64,000 bases of DNA from Marsupella aquatica. Taxonomy: Eukaryota > Marchantiophyta. The translations under genes were made by a program, and so were the position numbers. Shown here piece by piece: positions 36,560-46,298 of the stretch. Location of the stretch: positions 6,014,001 through 6,078,000 of the forward strand of contig OZ316899.1 of assembly GCA_973895155.1 (NCBI GenBank). Direction: 5' to 3'. Below the pieces are notes generated by a model that searched no databases, was not told where the DNA came from, and worked only from the letters and a program-made list of their open reading frames with translations. The stretch's first letter is position 1; the number at the start of each line of letters is the position of its first letter.

Positions 36560-37311
36560 GTTGTACTATTGATGTACCCTGCTAAATTACCATTCCGAAT
36601 AGGGTCACCATCAATCATCCTACAATGCCACGGCCTAGTTAAAACCTCATCTGGGTCTGAGTCCATCCTCAAGGCGTACACCCCCTAGGTTGGGTGCTGA
36701 CGCAACAAAGTCTTCCAACTCTTTGCATTATATACAGCCCCAATGTAAGGGAAAAGGTGCTCTCCATCATATCCACGTCTCCATGGCTTTGGAGGGACCA
36801 CAATGTCCTCCAAAGCATATAGACCATATCCTATATCAGCACCAATAGAGGATGCCTTCACTATCCAAGGCCGACCCCATATGTCAACTGGTTCATCAGT
36901 ATGAATGAAATCTGGAAATTTGAAGAGACTAGGAGAAAAGTCCTTCCAAACATCAGCAGCCCTACCAGTGAGATAAGATAGTCCAAACCGGCCCTCAACA
37001 CAAATATAATCTCCATTTCCGGGTGGTCGATCACTACGTAATGCCTCCTCCTGATTCTCTACCTGCTCCACCGGTTCATATTGTCGTCTACGTCTGCGAG
37101 ACCGTGAACGTGTACGTAGGACCCTAGTATCCATTTCCTCGGGTCGAGAGACCGGTGCATCCTCGTCTACATGCGCATGTGTGGGGATAGGAGCAGGGGG
37201 ACTAAGAGGTGGATGGGCAAGGGCAGATGCAAGCAACTCACTAGCCCTTGCCAAAAACCCTTCCAACCACATAGCATTATCAACTAGAGGAGGTGGGGGT
37301 CCACGAGGCAC
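36560..37311 (-). pseudogene. SET-domain-like gene cut by the CACTA end
   Basis: Minus-strand frame MPRGPPPPLVDNAMWLEGF, then Pro-rich and Arg/Ser-rich parts, then a SET-like start: GYGLYALEDI and LFPYIGAVY. A TAG at 36685-36687 interrupts it. The same frame continues with YALRMDSDPDEVL, MIDGDPIRNGNLAGYINST, which fits the SET pattern (Y-x-L, then IDG, GN-x-AGYIN). SET domains usually methylate histone lysines using S-adenosylmethionine. Reading ends at the CACTA terminus at 36559, just after the GYIN motif. The catalytic C-terminal part (NH-x-C, GEEL-type) is not present nearby. A probable first exon at 37515-37727 (PCWCVRCKGLVV, then ENYGRHEGDTPG in frame after a stop) resembles the zinc-binding start of CACTA proteins. 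The protein may therefore be transposon-encoded. Confidence 0.5.
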
Positions 37312-37514
37312 CTATTTCAACAAACAATGATTTGACACAAATCAATACATGAATTGTTGTTTAGATGTAAAGTAATTTAGCATTTGTGGACTAATTATTG
37401 GAATTTCATGGAATGAAAGAGGGACGTATTTATTACTTGGCTAGGCAAATACCCTGGTGTATCACCCTCGTGGCGACCATAGTTCTCGATGTGCTCACAA
37501 GTCTCCCAGGCATG

Positions 37515-37727
37515 TCAAACCACAAGTCCCTTACATCTCACACACCAACAAGGTATGGACCCTAGTGGCTGAGCACAAGGTTGGTCTGGAGGAGGGGGTG
37601 GAGGAACCTCCTCCTCAGACGAGCTCGTGTCTGAGTCTGAATCCGACGTGGAACTATCGGAAGTAGACATCTGCATATATATCATACAACCATGACAATA
37701 TGTTGGATGAAAGAAAAAAACCAGCAA
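37515..37727 (-). pseudogene. Possible upstream exon with Ser/Asp-rich start and Cys/His motif
   Basis: Minus-strand frame with MSTSDSSTSDSDSDTSSSEE, a Pro run and GSIPCWCVRCKGLVV. After a TGA the same frame continues HAWETCEHIENYGRHEG. C-x-C-x(2)-C followed by C-x(2)-H and YGR resembles the N-terminal zinc motif of tnp2 proteins. An AG acceptor just before the 37311 frame would allow splicing to the SET-like exon. Evidence is weak. Confidence 0.35.
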
Positions 37728-38477
37728 GACAAATATTTATGTCTAGAAAAACAATTGAATGAGAGACATATATACAACACTTGCTATACCTCAATGATAC
37801 CCGCGCTCTGCCGTGCCTACTAGGCCGTATTCTCTACACACAAAGTGTGGGGATATCCAAAATCTCTGCAAGGTGGACATTTTCATAATGAGCATGCATG
37901 ATCTACAATTGCCGAAAACAAGCTCAAGCACATATGATAAAAACTTGCATGCCAAACCTGAAATAGCCTAAAGGATCAAGGAATAAATGGATGGGGCATC
38001 ATACCTTTCGGATGCGCGGTCTCACACTGTGCATAGTGCATTGCAAAATAACCTACCTAGCTAACACCCTACAAAAACCTAACCACCCCTTCAAAACCAA
38101 GGTACTGCACATCAAACCCAAAGACGAATATTAGCAAATTGAACATGGATAACCAAAGTATATCACAAAAAAATCTGGATTCAGGTACAAACCCCAAAAT
38201 TGCAAGAAGGTCGATATATCACATCCACGACACCGTTGCCAACCCCCTGCGGTATGTGTCTACATGTATGGCCCTATAAAACCTGATTCAAACATACATG
38301 ACGATTAAATGTTAATACAACCGGTCCTTCCCACATACACCTACATGACCCCTACATAAGCCCTACTTAACCCCCTATCCGATAACATTACACGAGGGGT
38401 CCGATACCATTTCCAACGTATCACACTTCGTAAAAGCAAGGAATGATAAGCCGGAGGAGGGGTCCGATGCAACATGC
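37728..38477. other. Non-coding spacer
   Basis: About 750 bp with no supported gene or repeat, between the SET-like region and repeat X copy 2. Confidence 0.5.
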
Positions 38478-39459
38478 AGGAGTGGGGATTAGTGAGGAGT
38501 CAGAGTGTGTGGCACCTTGGGAGTTAGGAGTTAGTGTTCATCAAAGACTCTAGTATTGAAGACCTTGGGTGGAGCCCAAGCTTGTACTAAGTTTACTTGA
38601 TATAAACCTATGTGTCTTCCTTCCTTGGACACTGTTATTCTAACTTGTGAAGGGAGTGTGATACTTTCTTTCGACGGTTTTATGACATGTTTTTGACGGT
38701 TTTCTTTTGACATTTTTGTGACATCTTTTATAAGGAGTACTTTGGTGATAGAGTTTTGCTTACCAAACAATGTTGGAGTACATCACCAAGATTTCTTGGA
38801 CAAGAAATGATGTGATTGTATGCTCGGTGATTGTTTGGCCAAGCACTAGCACACCAAGCGGAAACTTTATTTTTGTTTGAGGTTTTGAAGCCAAAATTTG
38901 GTGATCAAGTTTTGGTTGATCAAGAAGGCTCTGGGGTGTAGTATGGGCAATGATTCCTATGGTGAGTCTTAATATGACTATATCGGCAAGATGCAATTGA
39001 TCGATCACTAGCGAATCAAAGTGGCGCTTCCATTTTTTGTGGTTAGATAATTAGAAGTTGTGTAGGCTGACTTGTTGGATGTTAGCCTGACATAACAATC
39101 CACAATGGTGATAGTCTGTGGTGGTTCTGACATTGGTTGGTGCAGGGTGACCAATTATAGAGGTTAGAAGTCTCCTTGATGGATTTCTCTTCTTGCGACG
39201 GAAGTAAAATCATCTAGTGCAAGTTTGGATTTGATATAAGATTATACTAATGTGGTGCAGCCAATAATAGTCTTGTAATTGTTTGGAATACTAAAATCTA
39301 TGGTATATGTGTGAGGATTTAGTTTTGCTAAAGATAGATATGTTGTGAGTACTAATTTCCAAGATTACATCCCTCCTGAGAACCCGAAACGATAAGGGAC
39401 TGTGTTTTGAGAGTAAAATGAATTAAATATGTGTTAAGTCCCAAAATAGAGGTTTGACA
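38478..39459 (-). repeat. Repeat X, copy 2 (inverted)
   Basis: Reverse-complement match to 7191-8170 over its full 980 bp, with a few percent differences. On the minus strand it starts TGTCAAACCTC. No target duplication was found. Confidence 0.75.
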
Positions 39460-39518
39460 AACCAGTTGGAAACAGGGACTACGGAAGTGAGGAGTGATCG
39501 GCTGTTGAAAGGAATAAA

Positions 39519-40749
39519 GTGACAAAAGCTTGGCAACTTGCTGAAATGAATTCAACTCCTTTGCAGCCACTTAAGCTTCCTTTTTATGCTGAGCTGGCCG
39601 CAAGGCAATCAGTATTATACAAGAGGCTGGTTGAAATAGGTGGCCACGGAAAACAAGAACTTAGAAGAAGCAATATGTATATTGATGATCTTGCTGTAGA
39701 GAGTAGCAAACCTGATGGAAGCGATAGTGGAGAGAAGAGTGATCATGATGATTTTCCACATCCGGAAATATATGTTTCAGGGACCAGTGAGGAAGGCGAT
39801 TATGCTAGTGAATAATTTGACAACTTTAGAAGCAAGTAGTTGGGGTATTTGTATCGCAATGTACTTTGTATTGAGCATTTATAATTACTAAGACAATATC
39901 CTATTCTTTGCAATTGCAGCACGGAGTAAAATTTGTGGGAGGGAGGAAGTCGATACCAAGTCTAGGAAGTCAATTCAAGGTCAGCAACTCAAGGGTGACG
40001 TGCGCCCGATTATGAAAGTAATTAAAGGTGACCCAATCGGTCAACAAATGTTTCCATCAGTCGCGTCCATAACAAACGTGGAAGCAAACTTGCAACGATT
40101 TCACGAGATTGTATCCGTGTGCCTTGACCCACAAGCTCCCTTGGAGGAATACATCTTGAAGAACGATGAATGCAGCCTTACTCGGAGAGAAATGATGTGC
40201 CTTCAAGATCACAAATGGTTATGTGACGATGTCATGAATGCTTACATGGCATTGTTGTCCGATCGATAGAAGACATCATTGACTGGCAAAAAATGCCACT
40301 TTTTCATCACCCAGTTCTTCCCGATTCTTAATCAACAAATGGGATACAACTACAAAGTTGTTCAAAAGTGGACAGGTCGCTCACTGTTATGTGATTGTGA
40401 TCTCGTATTCGTTCCTCTTCACAAGGTAATGAGCAAACGAGCGCATCATTGGAGCTTGGCAGTAATTGACATGAAAGGATGTCAACTCCATTACTTTGAC
40501 TCTCTTGAATTGCTGCCCGATCCCGGCGCTCTTGACCTCCTTGCCAAATATATTGACGATGAAGCCCATTATAAATCCCAAAAAACTCTAAACGCCGAAT
40601 CATGGCCTCAATTTAATTTTCCCGACCTTCCTCTTTAGAAAGATGATTACAATTGTGGAGATTTGCCCTTTGATTTCTCTTCAAGCGACATGCCTTGCTT
40701 TAGGAGAAAGATGGTCTTTCATTTGTTCAACTGGAAGATCTCGGTTTAG
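39519..40749 (+). pseudogene. Ulp1-like SUMO protease (C48) with two in-frame stops
   Basis: Ulp1 proteases release SUMO from proteins; transposons (MULE, CACTA) often carry them. Exon 1 (39519-39815) is acidic at its end. An intron of about 100 bp with an AG near 39919 leads to one long frame to 40749. It has DHKWLCDDVMNAYMALL (the Ulp1 W-L-x-D-x-x-I/M-N-x-Y segment), HHWSLAVIDMK with the catalytic His, YFDSL with the catalytic Asp 17 residues later as in yeast Ulp1, and DDYNCGDLPF with the catalytic Cys. The end SSDMPCFRRKMVFHL fits the family. TAG stops lie at 40267-40269 and 40636-40638. The second falls exactly six residues before the Cys, where the family has the oxyanion-hole Gln (CAG). 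The gene is dead. Its parent element is not identified. Confidence 0.8.
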
Positions 40750-41214
40750 GCAAAATGTTCGGCGAGATTGCTGAAATGCCTTCCACACAGAAGATTGTCC
40801 TCGACGAGGTTCGCCAAACCATTTTTGAAATTTGTTGATCAAACTGTGGGAGTCCCATTAAAATTAGGGTACCACCCATATTACCTAGGTTAAGTCCTCA
40901 GCGAGGGTTGCCAACAAGTTTTTGAAAGAGTCTCGGCAAGCCTCACCGACCAATTACTAGAGAATACTTCTTGGCAAGCCTCGCCAACCAAATTTTGTCT
41001 GGATGTTTCCACGTCGTCAAATTTTGCCAATGAAGGGTCCTTTTCACTCGCACACCCAAATCTTGCAATCTTGTCAGGATCCATATTGGAAACCAACCGA
41101 TATGGTTTGTTGTATTATTTACAATCTGTATTGCTTCAATTACGGTTGATACAGGAATGTACGGTCGATACCAACATCTACGGTCAATACCAAAATGTCC
41201 CATAGCTCGTACGT
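40750..41214. repeat. Degenerate CGAGGTTCGC repeats
   Basis: Short units such as CGGCGAGATTGCTGA, CGACGAGGTTCGCC, CGGCAAGCCTCACC and GGCAAGCCTCGCC recur here, and again near 52780, 55100-55240 and 56340-56450, around the F-box-like genes. No gene is seen. Confidence 0.4.
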
Positions 41215-42064
41215 TGTCGCGAGGACTTAAAGTTAGGGGCTCCTTGGGCAAACTACGCATTTATGGCTGCGATCGGGACAGGTGACAAGCACTTTTTGGA
41301 GCGAACTCTCACTCCTTTATATTTTTTACTTTTCTCACAAAGGTTACAATAGGTGCCCTCGAGTAAGCTTGCCCGCAAGAGTCTGGTAGCTGGCCCTACG
41401 GCGGGCCGCTACCTCTAACTTGTCGAGTAGAACTCCTTGAGTGACTAACTACTCAAAATCTGACGGAAAAACTATCCTCCTTAGCTCACAAAACCAAAAA
41501 CTCGACTAGCTACTCCACTAGTCTAAAATAGCTCGCACGGAACTCGGGCCTGGACCAACGAGGCTCCAAACTTGAGAAATCCTTGCCTGGATTGACAAGA
41601 CTCCGAACTTGAGAAATCCCCGCTTGGATCAACGAGACTCCAGACTCGAGAAATTCCCCTCTTGTATCGAAAACTCTCCACCTGGATCAAAAACTCACTC
41701 AGAACTCCAAAACCGCCGCACAACAGTCGAGTTCCACAGAACGGAGCAGAACTCACAGAACACAACTCAACAGATCTCAATAGACAACCACCAACCTCAA
41801 TGAGCCGAGGCTCAAGTCTTAAGCAACATCGGAAACCCAACCATCCAGCCTGAGCCAGCTGCCAGCAGCAAGGCTCATCCAAACTCCAAGCTTGGTGACT
41901 CACCCAAACACCAAACCTGGTGACGACGAGTCACCCAATCACCAAACCTCAATCCATCCAACCAAGCAGCCCCTCCGAGTCAGCATGCACGCAACCCAAC
42001 CGGGAGGCCTTGCCCATCATCCCCTATAAAAGCCATTCTTGAGCCAAAATCTTTCGGCACGACA
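41215..42064 (-). repeat. 3' LTR
   Basis: 850 bp. It holds an array of about 37-bp units (41568-41690). A clean TATAAAA lies on the opposite (plus) strand near 42025-42031. Confidence 0.85.
41568..41690 (+). repeat. About 37-bp tandem units inside the LTR
   Basis: Three units of the type CTCCRAACTTGAGAAATCC, then TGGATYRACRAGA, plus a partial fourth. They are also present in the other LTR at about 50710-50840, so they predate insertion. Confidence 0.7.
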
Positions 42065-42074
42065 TCCTCCCCCA
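42065..42074 (-). other. Polypurine tract
   Basis: TGGGGGAGGA on the minus strand, directly before the 3' LTR, where plus-strand DNA synthesis is primed in LTR retrotransposons. Confidence 0.7.
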
Positions 42075-42324
42075 GTAAACCTGAGCAGCCTCCGGTCTGC
42101 TCCAATCGATCAGATTTCCTCTAAGTCCGAGTCCAAACTTGAGCCATGCGCCTGGACCACTTCCTCCTCAAGAAACTCAAACCCAAAGCCTTCAGACTGG
42201 GCCTTAGGCACTCCACTTTCCAGAAACTCGAAGTCCAACTCATCCGAATCAGAACCAGTCAAGCCACTTTCAAAACTCAAGTCCAACGGATGCGCCTGGA
42301 CTAGTGCCTCATCTTCAAATTCAC

Positions 42325-42627
42325 TCAAGTCGGAACTTGAGTCCATTCCCTATGTTGGATCCTCGAGTAAAACTGGCAAATCTTGCAAGTCTTGACATAG
42401 TCTCGAACGGCCAAGTATAAACCTGGCCACCAGTACTCCTTTTGGATCCGCTCACAAACCTTCGCCCTTACTCCTTTCAAACCACCTTTGACCTCAGCAT
42501 CATAGACTTCCTCCAAAATCCGCTTTTGCTCATCCTTAGAATCGACAACTCTCCTGAGTACTAGCATGGGGCCCTTAGGTTTCTGCCAAAGGTAGCCCTC
42601 TCTAAGAATGAACTTATCAGATTTCAC
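42325..42627 (-). pseudogene. Integrase zinc-binding (H2C2-like) remnant
   Basis: Same frame as the gag-protease ORF after two stops. SDKFILREGYLWQKPKG is the linker typical before integrase. Then EEVYDAEVKGGLKGV, EYWWPGLYLAVRDYV and CKICQ follow. The two Cys of the H2C2 zinc site are present, but the His positions read Tyr and Gly, so the site is damaged. The integrase DDE core is missing. Downstream (42110-42346) is an acidic frame with repeated DFEFLES and VVQAH-type motifs. Confidence 0.65.
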
Positions 42628-42654
42628 TCAAATGTCTTCGAACTCTTTACCATC

Positions 42655-45219
42655 CTACTTCAGCCGCTTCCCAAAGTCACTCAGATACTTCCCAATGTCC
42701 AGTAGCTCTCCTGAGTAACACTCTTCCTTGAACACTAGACTCCCCATCTTTCGGTCCGCAATTGGCTCCCCTTTGAACTTTGCACTTAGATCCATCTTAG
42801 CATCTCGGTTCTCCCCCATAGCAATGCCAACTTCTGTTGCTGTTGGATCTCGCAGCTGCTTTCGGTTCCTCTCATTTCCAGGTAGAACCGCCGGAAACTG
42901 AACCACCTCCTTATCATCTTTGCCCCGAACCTTCACCATGAAGGTAGTATCATCAAGAACCTTCGTCTCCATCCTCCATTCAGTGATGAACGACATGCCC
43001 AGTATCACCGGAAACGACAAGTGCTCATGAACAAAAATGTTACAAGCTTGCTTGACATTCCAGAACTTCACCATCACATTCGGACATCCGCCCCAAAGAT
43101 AGTCCTTCATTGAACTCACCGAGTTCACACTCCAAAGCAACTCATTGTCCACCGGCCAATTCCCCTTTTGAAACACCTTTGGATCCATCAAGTTGATCTC
43201 CGAGCCAGTATCAATGAGCGCCCACACCTTGCCTTCCATTCCTTCCAACTGGCACTCGCTCTCCGAACTTGCTCGAGCCCAGTATCCATCTCGGTAAGCA
43301 TAACCGTTTCCTTTCATTGAGCCCATGACATTAATGGTCCTCGACTGTGCGGTAATGCTTTCCCGTTCTCCCCCTTTGGTCGGGTCCCTGTTTGCCACAG
43401 ACTCAGCTTCGCTTCCGGTTCCCATGAGCTCCTCTTCCGCATCGAAGAACTCATCGTCCAAGTTCATGAGCTCCTCTTCAAGGGACTTGACCCTCTTTGA
43501 TTCCCCCAAGTCTGACTCTTCGGGGCCAACAAGCTTACTACCTGAACCCATGAACACCCCAGCAGTATAAGTTTGGAAACTCCCAATTTCCGTCTCGCCA
43601 GCCTCCCCCATCAAGGTGTGAGGGCCCTCTTTGTAAATCCGTTTCCTCTTGGATCTCTCCAAGATCGCTTCCTGGATCTCCCGCCTCATACTGCCAAAGA
43701 ACTTGGCGCTGGTAAACCCTTGAGCCTGTTGGCTCCATAACTTCTCAGCTACAACCTCCGGGTACATGGCCTGGTCCACGTCCCTGCCAAGCACCCAGCC
43801 CGGGTCCTTCCTGATCGGTTTCCCTTTCTCTGGCTCTTTCTCGCTCATTTCCTCTTCTTTGAACCTAACCCTCCTTTCCTTGTCTTGAGTATCCCGTCTC
43901 TCTCGTTTTCCTGATTGAGACGGAGTGGCATCCTTGTCGGTTTTCTTTCTTTTTGACTTGACCGAGGCATCCCAACTAGCCCCAACCTCAACCATTATCG
44001 CATTGATCAGCACCGGGTCACTCCATCCGGATCTCTCTCGCACCAGATCCGCCAAGCGCTTGTAAAACTTGTCCGTTTCCGTCACGGGGCCATCCAACTC
44101 CACATTGTAAACATTCGCTTCCAGGTGCAAAGAGGACGCCTCTTCGACTCGCTTCCCAGCTCGCTTCTCAGCCAAAGCCTTCATGCCTCCCTTGTTGGAG
44201 TTGAATGGAATTGGCTCCTCAGTATTGGCAAACAATATCTTTTTCTGACCAACTTCACCGACAAACTTGATCAACCCTTTATCCGTAGCTTCCCTCAGGT
44301 CCAGGCACTCCCGTTTGTCATGCTCTTTGCTGTTGCACCACATGCATGGCCAACTCTGCATCTCTCGCTTCCTCTCGGGAGCACTCGCAACCCTCGGTTT
44401 TGGATTCTTGACCGCATGTGCCACCAAGATCTTCAGGTTCTGCATCATTTCTACGAGATCATCCACCGATGGTTTGATCTCATCCTTCGCTGGTTCTTGC
44501 TTCCCTTTCCTCAATATCGGTTCCGGCGGCCTTAGGTCAAAAGTGGTAGCCTCCTTGTCTAGCTCTCGCCGCCGGTGTCGATTGCTCACTTTCAACACCG
44601 CTTTCTCAACTTGGTTCCAGTCGTTAGACAAGGTAACTCTCGAAGGTTCCAGCAGCTCCATCACGTTCTCAAGCTCCTCTTGAAGGTCCTCATTGGTTGC
44701 CCTCAAGAAGAGCGTCGAGCGCTGCAACTTGATGATTCCCACATCCCGCTTCGGTAACTGAGACACCCTTCTCTTGAACTCCCTTAGGAGCTCTTGCGGC
44801 CCCTTAAGCTTCTTGTTCTTGTCATTCACCCAATCCAAGAAGGTAGCCTGCGTGACCCGATCAGCATCCTCCGCTTGGAACTCCTCTTTCATCTTCTGGT
44901 CGAAGTCATCCCAGCCCTCTGACTCAACGATGGTTCGCACCGTCAAACTCAACTCCTTCTCAACTAGCACCATGAACTCTTTCACGGCCGTCCCTTCGTC
45001 CAACTTGTAGACAGCTGCTTCTGTCAAGTAAGACTTAAGGTAGCTTGTCACATTTCTCCCATTGAACTGCCCATTCTCTTTTTGAACCTCTTGGAGACAC
45101 CGAGTAGTTCTATTCGCTTCCCTGTTCGCCCTTTCCGACTCAAGCTCTTCCTTCCTTATGGTTCTCATCATCGACATGACGATGCTCGATATCCGATCGA
45201 CTTTGTCATAGTCACCCAT
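42655..45219 (-). CDS. Gag-protease polyprotein of the retrotransposon
   Basis: Open frame of about 854 codons from the first ATG (45219); the frame itself is open further, from the 5' LTR (45327). Gag forms virus-like particles and the protease matures them. N-terminal helical capsid-like part (FDQKMKEEFQAEDADRV, FLDWVNDKNKKL, LLREFKRRVSQLP), a CCHC zinc knuckle CMWCNSKEHDKREC (near 44310-44350), a long charged linker with GWVLGRDVDQAMYPEV, and an aspartic protease with VWALIDTGSEINLMD (near 43200-43230) followed by FPVILGMSFI. After the protease the frame runs straight into the pre-integrase linker GELLDIGKYLSDFGKRLK, so RT and RNase H were removed by deletion. It is unusually intact for this window. 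Confidence 0.85.
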   Translation of the reverse strand: MGDYDKVDRISSIVMSMMRTIRKEELESERANREANRTTRCLQEVQKENGQFNGRNVTSYLKSYLTEAAVYKLDEGTAVKEFMVLVEKELSLTVRTIVESEGWDDFDQKMKEEFQAEDADRVTQATFLDWVNDKNKKLKGPQELLREFKRRVSQLPKRDVGIIKLQRSTLFLRATNEDLQEELENVMELLEPSRVTLSNDWNQVEKAVLKVSNRHRRRELDKEATTFDLRPPEPILRKGKQEPAKDEIKPSVDDLVEMMQNLKILVAHAVKNPKPRVASAPERKREMQSWPCMWCNSKEHDKRECLDLREATDKGLIKFVGEVGQKKILFANTEEPIPFNSNKGGMKALAEKRAGKRVEEASSLHLEANVYNVELDGPVTETDKFYKRLADLVRERSGWSDPVLINAIMVEVGASWDASVKSKRKKTDKDATPSQSGKRERRDTQDKERRVRFKEEEMSEKEPEKGKPIRKDPGWVLGRDVDQAMYPEVVAEKLWSQQAQGFTSAKFFGSMRREIQEAILERSKRKRIYKEGPHTLMGEAGETEIGSFQTYTAGVFMGSGSKLVGPEESDLGESKRVKSLEEELMNLDDEFFDAEEELMGTGSEAESVANRDPTKGGERESITAQSRTINVMGSMKGNGYAYRDGYWARASSESECQLEGMEGKVWALIDTGSEINLMDPKVFQKGNWPVDNELLWSVNSVSSMKDYLWGGCPNVMVKFWNVKQACNIFVHEHLSFPVILGMSFITEWRMETKVLDDTTFMVKVRGKDDKEVVQFPAVLPGNERNRKQLRDPTATEVGIAMGENRDAKMDLSAKFKGEPIADRKMGSLVFKEECYSGELLDIGKYLSDFGKRLK

Positions 45220-45242
45220 CTCATCCAATCGCCCCAAGGAAT

Positions 45243-45260
45243 CCCCAATATGGTCGCCAA
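45243..45260 (-). other. Primer-binding-site candidate
   Basis: On the minus strand TTGGCGACCATATTGGGG follows directly after the 5' LTR end CGCAACA. A TGG start, complementary to a tRNA CCA end, is expected. The primer tRNA was not identified. Confidence 0.5.
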
Positions 45261-45396
45261 TGTTGCGAGGACTTAAAGTTAGGGGCTCCTCGGGCAAACT
45301 ACGCGTTTCTGGCTGCGATCGGGACAAGTGACAAGCACTTTTTGGAGCGAACTCTCACTCTATATTTTTTACTTTTCTCACAAAGGTTACAATAGG
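45261..45396 (-). repeat. 5' LTR, inner part
   Basis: The last 136 bp of the 5' LTR, ending CCTCGCAACA at 45261. It matches 41215-41355. Insertion E separates it from the rest of the LTR at 50504-51214. Confidence 0.85.
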
Positions 45397-45635
45397 TGTG
45401 GTGCGTCCCATGGCTCCCCAAACCCAAGAAAACCCCCTTGCTCAAGCCGATTCCCGCAGGTTTTGTCCTCGGCGAGGCCGTTTCCGTGGCTTAGCGGCAT
45501 GGGACGTTGCTAATCCTCCTTCTACTACTATTAACATTTTACACACATATACTAGACAGATTCTTTATCGGGTCATGAGATACTTAGCCGGCCTATTCTA
45601 GGCCTTCCCCTGTATTCCTCTCCTGGTCTTCCATT

Positions 45636-45670
45636 AGGTATGTTTGGATTTCGCCGCTGGAATGATCCCC
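45636..45670 (-). other. Conserved 3' hairpin of element E
   Basis: On the minus strand: CATTCCAGCGGCGAAATCC, closing with ACATACCT. The stem is weaker than in family 1 but the motif order is kept. It lies 239 bp from the element end. Confidence 0.6.
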
Positions 45671-46298
45671 AATTGGCTTGGTTAAGCCGCTAAGACCTCT
45701 CTCAGCTCGACACATCCAACTCTCACTCCCTTGCTACTTCCCTTCATTGATGTGGGCACTCTTCCTACAAGTTAATGCGACACACAAATAGCAAAATGAC
45801 TCCTTCTGACTGAGTTATACCATGCACTTGCCATACAAACAGTACATCTCATACACAAGCTCTGCGAACTAAGCCGTGAGGCCAACTCTATTCAGTTCTT
45901 AGGCATGAGGAAACATGAATATACACAAGGGTCACTGTATAACTAACCGAGAGCTTCTCTTACTACTTGATCCCAGCCTTGCTGGTGCAACTAAAAACTT
46001 GCTAAAGAAGAGGCCCTGGACTCCCCGCTCCCCAGGTATTTATCCTGGCAGCGGATCTGTCCAGAACTTTGTCGCATAAGCTTAATCTATCCTACCTGTA
46101 ATCTACCTAATTGTACAGCGAGGCAGGAGCACAAGTGTTGCTCCTACCACTGGATCCGCCATCCCACTAATCTAAGTGTCAGGGCCGTCTCCTGGTCTTG
46201 ATCCTAATCCTAAACTTGGAGATCTGAGCCCGCCCTGCCCACTCATGCCTCCTACCTCCACGTCCGCCCTTCCTTAAAGGAATGGCACCCTTGCACCG

